In this document: positions 59,504 through 64,000 of the stretch, in pieces
Numbering within the stretch: the first letter of the stretch is position 1
Layout: each line of letters begins with the position of its first letter
Assembly (NCBI GenBank): GCA_035279405.1
Contig: DATEHU010000034.1
Coordinates: 1-64,000, forward strand
Direction of reading: 5' to 3'
Length of the DNA stretch: 64,000 bases
From: Gammaproteobacteria bacterium
GTDB lineage: Bacteria > Pseudomonadota > Gammaproteobacteria > Natronospirales > REEB76
Program-made: the position numbers and the translations under genes
The notes under the pieces: generated by a model
The model's input: only the letters and a program-made list of their open reading frames with translations
Told to the model about the DNA's origin: nothing
Database searches by the model: none

Positions 59504-60028
59504 TTAGAACGTAACCGTGACAGTAATCGTGTCCTGGTAGGAATTCGCCACGCTCGACGGCGTCACGTTCTGGCCACTGGGGATGGTGCCATACACTGTG
59601 AAAGGCTGCACGGTTGCAGCGCTGGCGCTGGTATAGCCCTGGGTTGAAGTGCTGCCGGTGCCATCACCCCACACGGCCGTGTTACCCGCGGTGGTGTAGA
59701 GCTGGTAGTTGAGCAGATCGGTGGAGCTACCGGTGTCCTTCATCTTGCGCTGAGCCAGACTGCCGTTCACACCGCCGTCCAGCGCAATGGTGGCTACCGT
59801 GGTCTTGGTGCACTGCACGCTCACCATCGAGGTACCGGTGGTGTTGGTCGCAGCCAGCGGATCGTAAGTGCCGAAGGCCAGCGCCGTCGCCGAAATATTG
59901 CACGATTTGATGACGTTGGCGGACACCAGAAAGGTCGTGGTCTGCGGCGACGGACCTGCAAAGGCGCTGCCCATGGCCAGCAAGCCGGCCGTGCCGGTCA
60001 GCATAAGAGTACGCAAGTGCTTAAACAT
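59504..60028 (-). CDS. Spore coat U domain protein, probable major pilin
   Basis: The 174-residue secreted subunit has a signal peptide ending MGSAFAG and the spore-coat-U domain: NVIKSCNISATALAFGTYDP, VQCTKTTVA, LLNYQLYTTAGNTAVWGDGTG and end strand ITVTVTF. As first gene after the sigma-54 promoter it is probably the main shaft subunit (like CsuA/B). ATG 60028 follows GGAGAA. The order pilin-chaperone-usher-pilin-pilin resembles Csu operons. Confidence 0.9.
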   Translation of the reverse strand: MFKHLRTLMLTGTAGLLAMGSAFAGPSPQTTTFLVSANVIKSCNISATALAFGTYDPLAATNTTGTSMVSVQCTKTTVATIALDGGVNGSLAQRKMKDTGSSTDLLNYQLYTTAGNTAVWGDGTGSTSTQGYTSASAATVQPFTVYGTIPSGQNVTPSSVANSYQDTITVTVTF

Positions 60029-60118
60029 GACAGTTCTCCAAGTTAATAGATTGTCAAAATCCACTTGCAGCCGTCCGCCTTAGCTCAATCCAGGAAGCGG
60101 GCCGCTGCACCGCAGGTA

Positions 60119-60160
60119 TTCCTGAGACGCTCTCGGGTGAAACCCCGGAGGGTCTCGGAA
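60119..60160 (-). other. Structured leader of the chaperone-usher operon
   Basis: On the minus strand TTCCGAGAC (60160-60152) pairs with GTCTC-A-GGAA (60128-60119), and inside it CTCCGGG pairs with CCCG-A-GAG around GTTTCA. A smaller hairpin CTGC-GGT-GCAG follows at about 60115-60104. The fold lies in the predicted 140-nt leader. It does not match a riboswitch class I know. Confidence 0.55.
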
Positions 60161-60179
60161 TTCCTCCTAACCTAGTTAA

Positions 60180-60196
60180 TGCAACCCTTGTGCCAA
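60180..60196 (-). promoter_or_regulatory. Sigma-54 promoter of the chaperone-usher operon
   Basis: On the minus strand TTGGCACAAGGGTTGCA carries both invariant parts, TGGCAC at -24 and TTGC at -12, with exact spacing. Transcription should start near 60168, about 140 bp before the major pilin ATG. It implies that an enhancer-binding activator controls these fimbriae. Confidence 0.85.
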
Positions 60197-60257
60197 AACC
60201 CGTGGTACGCGGTATTCAAGGCTTAGCCAGCCAGACTGGATGGAGTTCCTTGACCCC

Positions 60258-60280
60258 AAAGTGACGCTGGGTGTCACTTT
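60258..60280. promoter_or_regulatory. 23-bp palindrome: activator site or terminator
   Basis: AAAGTGAC (60258-60265) and GTCACTTT (60273-60280) are perfect inverted repeats around a 7-bp centre. Seen from the sigma-54 promoter it sits about 90-110 bp upstream of the start, the normal position of an enhancer. It could equally be a terminator for pyrD, as T-runs flank it on both strands. Confidence 0.6.
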
Positions 60281-60299
60281 TGTTCATTCCGACGGCTGC

Positions 60300-60326
60300 A
60301 AAAGGCGTTGCGTCAGGACGCCTTTT
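60300..60326. terminator. Bidirectional intrinsic terminator after pyrD
   Basis: AAAAGGCGT (60300-60308) pairs with ACGCCTTTT (60318-60326) around a 9-nt loop. The A and T tracts at the ends make it work on either strand. It separates pyrD from the fimbrial operon. Confidence 0.75.
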
Positions 60327-60401
60327 ACCGGGAACAAAGTTATATATCAAGGAAGATTTTGTATACTAACTATCGATAATTCATTGAGTTGCATTATTTA
60401 T

Positions 60402-61382
60402 CTAACCTGCTGCACAAGATTTTATGCCCACCCCTCCCGTGTCCAGGCTTCCCACAAGCCCGGATACATGGCTTAGCCCGTGCAGCCTGAGATATTCGGC
60501 AATGCCCACATTGAGTGTCTTGCATACCAGAGGATCGTAGAACAGCGCCGTGCCGACACCCACCACCGACGCCCCGGCAATTAGGAACTCCAGCGCATCG
60601 CGCACCGTGGTGACGCCGCCCTGACCGATGATCGGCACCCCGTGGGGCTTGGTGATCTGATAGACCTGCTGCACCTTCAGAAGCGCCAAGGGCTTGATGG
60701 CCGGGCCGGACAGGCCGCCCTGGAAGTTTCCAAGTGTGGGTTTGTGCGTCTCCGGGTCTACCGCCATGCCCGCGAAGGTGTTGATGGCGGCGAAAGCGTT
60801 GGTGCCGGCTTCGAGACAGCGGCGTGCGTTTTCCGCGATGTCGGTCTGGTTGGGCGAAAGCTTGGTGATCAGCGGCTTTTTCGTGACTCTGCGGCAGGCA
60901 GCCACCACGCGTGCGGACATCTCCGGATCGTTGCCGAACTGCACGCCGCCTTCCTTCACGTTCGGGCAGGAGATGTTGATCTCGATGGCGTCAATCGGCG
61001 AGTCGTCGAAACGGCGCGTGACCTCGGCGTATTCCTCCAGAGTCGAGCCTGCGACGTTGGCGATGAACCGTGTCTCGCCGAAGTCCAGTGCCGGCAGGAT
61101 CTTGTTGACCACGTGCTCCACGCCGGGATTCTGCAGACCGATGGCGTTCAACAGCCCGGACGGGGTTTCGCACAGGCGGTGCGGCGGGTTGCCGAGTCGC
61201 GGCTTGAGTGTGGTGCCCTTCAGGCACACTGCACCGGCATCGCGGTTGGAGAAGCCCGCAACGCGCGTATATTCTTCACCGAAGCCCACGCAGCCGGACA
61301 GCAACACCAATGGCGAGTTGAATTTCAGACCGCAGAATTCGATTTTGAGTGAGTCTGGCAGAGTTTTTTGGCTATCGGGCAT
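60402..61382 (-). CDS. pyrD: Dihydroorotate dehydrogenase, class 1B-like catalytic subunit
   Basis: The enzyme oxidises dihydroorotate to orotate in pyrimidine synthesis. The 326-residue FMN barrel has NISCPNVKEGGVQFGNDP, which includes the class 1 catalytic cysteine, KLSPNQTDIAENAR, the NTFAGMAVDPETHKP loop, and IIGQGGVTTVRDALEFLIAGA. This is the 1B layout, which uses a PyrK electron-transfer partner; no pyrK is nearby. Many gammaproteobacteria use the membrane class 2 enzyme instead. PreA-like relatives are an alternative but would carry extra Fe-S domains. Confidence 0.85.
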   Translation of the reverse strand: MPDSQKTLPDSLKIEFCGLKFNSPLVLLSGCVGFGEEYTRVAGFSNRDAGAVCLKGTTLKPRLGNPPHRLCETPSGLLNAIGLQNPGVEHVVNKILPALDFGETRFIANVAGSTLEEYAEVTRRFDDSPIDAIEINISCPNVKEGGVQFGNDPEMSARVVAACRRVTKKPLITKLSPNQTDIAENARRCLEAGTNAFAAINTFAGMAVDPETHKPTLGNFQGGLSGPAIKPLALLKVQQVYQITKPHGVPIIGQGGVTTVRDALEFLIAGASVVGVGTALFYDPLVCKTLNVGIAEYLRLHGLSHVSGLVGSLDTGGVGIKSCAAG

Positions 61383-61429
61383 GTCGGCTCCAGTTGTGAA
61401 GGCGCCACCCGTTGTCAGAGGTCCCGCTC

Positions 61430-61894
61430 ATGCTGCATGTGGTGTTGTATCAACCCGAAATCCCGCCGAACACCGGCAATATCATACGCCTGTGCGCCAA
61501 CGCGGGCGTCAGCTTGCACCTGATTCATCCGCTGGGATTCGAGATCACCGAGGCCCGGGTCAAGCGCGCGGGCCTGGATTACCGCGAGATGGCGAACGTG
61601 CATGAGCACGCGGACTTGGAGAGCTTCACGAAGGATGTGGCGCCAGCGCGCGTGTTTGCCGTTTCCACCCGCGGCCGGCAGCCTTACGCCGACATGCACT
61701 ACAAGGACGGCGACGCCCTGCTCTTTGGGCCGGAGACCCGCGGGCTGCCGCAGAATCTTCTGGATGCGCTGCCACTGGAACAGGTACTGCGCATTCCCAT
61801 GCGGCCCGACAACCGCAGCCTGAATCTTTCCAACGCCGTGGCGATTGTGGTTTACGAGGCCTGGCGGCAGATGGATTTTGAGGGCGGGCGCTAG
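61430..61894 (+). CDS. trmL: tRNA (cytidine(34)-2'-O)-methyltransferase
   Basis: TrmL methylates the wobble ribose of tRNA-Leu. The 154-residue SPOUT protein has LYQPEIPPNTGNIIRLCANAG at the start, ALLFGPETRGLP in the middle, and the trefoil-knot end RIPMRPDNRSLNLSNAVAI. ATG 61430 follows GAGG by eight bases; TTG 61412 is unlikely. It diverges from pyrD. Confidence 0.95.
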   Translation: MLHVVLYQPEIPPNTGNIIRLCANAGVSLHLIHPLGFEITEARVKRAGLDYREMANVHEHADLESFTKDVAPARVFAVSTRGRQPYADMHYKDGDALLFGPETRGLPQNLLDALPLEQVLRIPMRPDNRSLNLSNAVAIVVYEAWRQMDFEGGR

Positions 61895-61988
61895 CTGTGG
61901 TAACGGGATTCCGGGACGACTGCGGATTTTTCACGAAAGCCTAAGATTCCTGCGGCAGCGTTGCTTGTGCGCCGAGCCTGCACCGGTG

Positions 61989-62996
61989 TCAACTTTCGGA
62001 TTTCAGCTCGCGCGCCATCAGGGCTTCAACCGCCACGCGCGGCGGCAGATGTTCGTGCAGCACGCGATACACCTGTTCGGTGATGGGCATGTCCACGCTC
62101 AGATGTTTGGCGAGCTTGTGCGTGGCCGCGGCCGCGACCACGCCTTCGACCACCTGGCCGATGTCAGCTTCCGCGGATTGCCGGTCCAGCCCGCCGGCAA
62201 GTCTCAGGCCCAAGCGGCGGTTGCGCGACTGATCGTCGGTACAGGTCAACACCAGATCCCCCAGGCCGCTGAGCCCCTGAAAGGTCTCGGCGCGCGCGCC
62301 GAGTTTCGCGCCGAGCCGCGCAATCTCCGCCAGACCGCGGGTGATCAGGGCAGCGCGCGCGTTGGCGCCGAATTTGAGCCCGTCACTGATGCCGCAGGCA
62401 ATGGCGACGACGTTCTTGACCGCGCCGCCGACCTCCACGCCGGCAATATCGCCAGCGGTGTACACGCGAAAACTCCGGCTGTGCAGGGCTTGCGCCAAGT
62501 CCTGCGCAAAGCGCGCATCGTGCGACGCGACGGTGACCGCGGTCGGCAGTCCCGCGGCCACTTCGCGCGCAAAGCTCGGACCGGAAAGTGCTGCGAGCGG
62601 CGCGTCTTTGCCGAACAGCTCGGCCGCCACCTGGTGCAGCAACTGACCGCTGTCGGGTTCAAAGCCCTTGGTGGCCCACGCAAGCCGCAGGTTTTTGGGT
62701 TTGTGCGCGGCGAGGTGCTTGAGCGTGGCGCGAAAACCCGTGCTCGGGACCGCCACCAGCACATCATGCACGCCTGCGGCCAGGGCGCCGAGATCGGGTT
62801 CGACGCGCAACGCGTCCGGGAAAGCGAAGCCGGGCAGGAAACGCCGGTTTGCCCGGTCCGCGATCAGTGGCTTGAGTTCTTCCGGGAACGGCGACCAGAG
62901 ACGCACGGCGCGTCCGTTGCGCGCGAGCACAATCGCTAGTGCGGTGCCCCAGGAGCCGGCGCCAAGAATCCCGATGGGCGTGGCATCGCTCACCAT
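61989..62996 (-). CDS. gpsA: Glycerol-3-phosphate dehydrogenase (NAD(P)+)
   Basis: GpsA makes glycerol-3-phosphate for phospholipids. The 335-residue protein has the Rossmann motif IGILGAGSWGTALAIVLARNG, then WATKGFE, LSGPSFAREVAAGLPTAV, the catalytic lysine region VGGAVKNVVAIACGISDGL and GLSGLGDLVLTCTDD-type residues. ATG 62996 is chosen by alignment, seven bp after secB. The order rhodanese-grxC-secB-gpsA is as in E. coli. Confidence 0.97.
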   Translation of the reverse strand: MVSDATPIGILGAGSWGTALAIVLARNGRAVRLWSPFPEELKPLIADRANRRFLPGFAFPDALRVEPDLGALAAGVHDVLVAVPSTGFRATLKHLAAHKPKNLRLAWATKGFEPDSGQLLHQVAAELFGKDAPLAALSGPSFAREVAAGLPTAVTVASHDARFAQDLAQALHSRSFRVYTAGDIAGVEVGGAVKNVVAIACGISDGLKFGANARAALITRGLAEIARLGAKLGARAETFQGLSGLGDLVLTCTDDQSRNRRLGLRLAGGLDRQSAEADIGQVVEGVVAAAATHKLAKHLSVDMPITEQVYRVLHEHLPPRVAVEALMARELKSES

Positions 62997-63003
62997 GCCG
63001 CTC

Positions 63004-63519
63004 TCAGCCGGGACTGTCCGCACCGGGTGCGGGCGTAGCGACCGCCGCAGCGCCGGCCTGGCCAAGACTCTGCATGTACACCAGGTCGAAATTCACCGGC
63101 TGCAGCAACAGCGCGGGCATGCTGCCTTTTTGCACCAGGTCGGAGACCGCCTCGCGTGCGTACGGGAACAGGATATTGGGACAGTAGCTGCCGAGGATGG
63201 CGCCCAACTCCTGTTCGTTGAAGCCGTGGATGCTGAACAGCCCGGCCTGGTGCACTTCCACCAAGAATACGCTGCGGCTTTCGGCCTGCGCCTCGATGGT
63301 GATGGTGAGCACCACCTCGAAACTGTCGTCGCCGAGTTTGTTGGTGTCGGCACGCATGTTGACCTTGACCTCGGGATTGAGCGGGGCGCTGAATACCGCC
63401 GGAGCCCGAGGTGATTCAAAGGAGCAATCCTTCATGTAGATGCGTTGCAGCACCACGTGCTGGGCAGCGTCCTGGCCGTTGCCGGGGGCGACGGGTTGGG
63501 CTTCGGTATTTTCGGACAT
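63004..63519 (-). CDS. secB: Protein-export chaperone SecB
   Basis: SecB holds preproteins unfolded and hands them to SecA. The 171-residue protein has the conserved LQRIYMKDCSFESPRAPAVF start, EVVLTITIEAQ, the SecA-contact region VEVHQAGLFSIHGF and CPNILFPYAREAVSDLV. The C-terminus is alanine/proline-rich. It lies between grxC and gpsA, with 32 bp and 7 bp spacers. Confidence 0.97.
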   Translation of the reverse strand: MSENTEAQPVAPGNGQDAAQHVVLQRIYMKDCSFESPRAPAVFSAPLNPEVKVNMRADTNKLGDDSFEVVLTITIEAQAESRSVFLVEVHQAGLFSIHGFNEQELGAILGSYCPNILFPYAREAVSDLVQKGSMPALLLQPVNFDLVYMQSLGQAGAAAVATPAPGADSPG

Positions 63520-63551
63520 GTGGATTCCTTTTATAAAGGGATTGCGAGGTT

Positions 63552-63809
63552 TCAGCCGGCCAGCAGGCGATCCAGCTCGCCACGACGGTCAAGTGCATAC
63601 AGATCGTCGTAGCCGCCGATATGCCGGTCGCCGATGAAAATCTGCGGCACGCTGCGCCGCCCGCCGCTTTTCTGCTGCATTTCAACGCGGCGTGCCGGTT
63701 CCTGGTCCACCAGATATTCGGTATACGCGATGTGCCTGGATTGCAGCAGCGCCTTGGCGCGCATGCAGTACACGCAAGCGCGCGTGCTGTATATGGTCAC
63801 CGCTGGCAT
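63552..63809 (-). CDS. grxC: Glutaredoxin 3
   Basis: The 85-residue thioredoxin-fold protein reduces disulfides with glutathione. The active site is CVYC in RACVYCMRAKALL where most glutaredoxins have CPYC; the cis-proline SVPQIFIG and GGYDDLYAL glutathione-binding motifs are normal. ATG 63809 is four bp after the rhodanese stop. Confidence 0.94.
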   Translation of the reverse strand: MPAVTIYSTRACVYCMRAKALLQSRHIAYTEYLVDQEPARRVEMQQKSGGRRSVPQIFIGDRHIGGYDDLYALDRRGELDRLLAG

Positions 63810-63813
63810 GCGC

Positions 63814-64000
63814 TCAACTCCGCTCGCCGCGTTCCAGCGGCAGGTGTTCGCTCTGCCAGGCCTTGATGCCGCCCTTCAGGGTGTGCACCGCCTTGAAACC
63901 GCGTTTGATGAGTGTGGCGGCGGCTTTCTGGCTGGTTTGGCCGCTGTCGCAGCAGACGATCAGGGCTTGCTCCTTGAATTTGTCCAGTTCCCCGATGCGC
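63814..64000 (-). CDS. Rhodanese-like protein, 5' part beyond the window
   Basis: The last 61 codons of a minus-strand gene are visible, ending RGERS and TGA at 63816-63814. The rhodanese active-site loop is VCCDSGQTSQKAAATL, followed by GFKAVHTLKGGIKAWQ. Rhodaneses move sulfane sulfur or act as single-domain disulfide-linked proteins. It corresponds to yibN, which precedes grxC-secB-gpsA in E. coli. The gene is cut by the window edge, not truncated in nature. Confidence 0.88.
   Translation of the reverse strand, partial: RIGELDKFKEQALIVCCDSGQTSQKAAATLIKRGFKAVHTLKGGIKAWQSEHLPLERGERS

Noticed and set aside
60061-60180. Cyclic di-GMP, glycine or cobalamin riboswitch in the pilin leader
   Set aside because: Conserved core bases of these classes are absent, so the region is left as an unclassified structured leader.

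Overview
The window is a chromosomal segment of a high-GC gammaproteobacterium and covers the replication-origin neighbourhood. The evidence is the order rpmH-rnpA-yidD-yidC on the minus strand back to back with dnaA-dnaN-recF-gyrB on the plus strand, together with gmhB-glyS-glyQ, glnA-ntrB-ntrC, and rhodanese-grxC-secB-gpsA. I cannot name the family with confidence; the mix looks like a Xanthomonadales/Acidiferrobacterales/Chromatiales-type lineage. No prophage, insertion sequence, CRISPR array, rRNA or tRNA was recognised.

Left third (1-29 kb): a YadGH-type ABC exporter; an osmotic-stress operon otsB / GH15 glycosidase / otsA / MscS channel with start-stop overlaps; a secreted unknown protein, an APC amino-acid permease, a methyltransferase and a MATE exporter around a REP-like palindrome; an alpha-galactosidase and a FadI-like thiolase; a fluoride riboswitch with its terminator controlling a 30-codon leader ORF, crcB and a DUF190 gene; mscL and hemH; a VWA lipoprotein plus large coiled-coil membrane protein of unknown function; a TauE/DUF1634 exporter; mnmG-cupin-tag; and a secreted hydrolase fused by overlaps to a NatAB-type ABC exporter.

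Origin region (29-45 kb): mnmE, a hydrolase-OsmC fusion, yidC, yidD, rnpA (which lacks any ordinary start codon for its N-terminus) and rpmH diverge from dnaA. The AT-rich dnaA-dnaN gap carries DnaA boxes and is the likely oriC. Two parS-like sites lie inside recF, one a perfect 16-mer. gyrB has an extended -10 promoter at the recF stop codon. plsC, gmhB, glyS and glyQ follow on the minus strand.

Nitrogen block (45-50 kb): glnA has a textbook sigma-54 promoter with two upstream NtrC sites. ntrB and ntrC lie downstream after a DUF4124 gene, and a third NtrC site overlaps the ntrB start codon, suggesting autoregulation. The glnA 3' region is full of hairpins and includes a strong terminator for the opposite strand.

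Fimbrial block (50-60 kb): a multi-PAS sensor kinase, a NarL/LuxR response regulator and a small secreted protein sit beside an archaic (Csu-like, spore-coat-U) chaperone-usher operon. The operon has a near-perfect sigma-54 promoter, an upstream palindrome and a structured leader, and its usher has an unusual N-terminal extension. The window ends with a class 1B-like pyrD, trmL, gpsA, secB, grxC and a rhodanese gene cut by the window edge.
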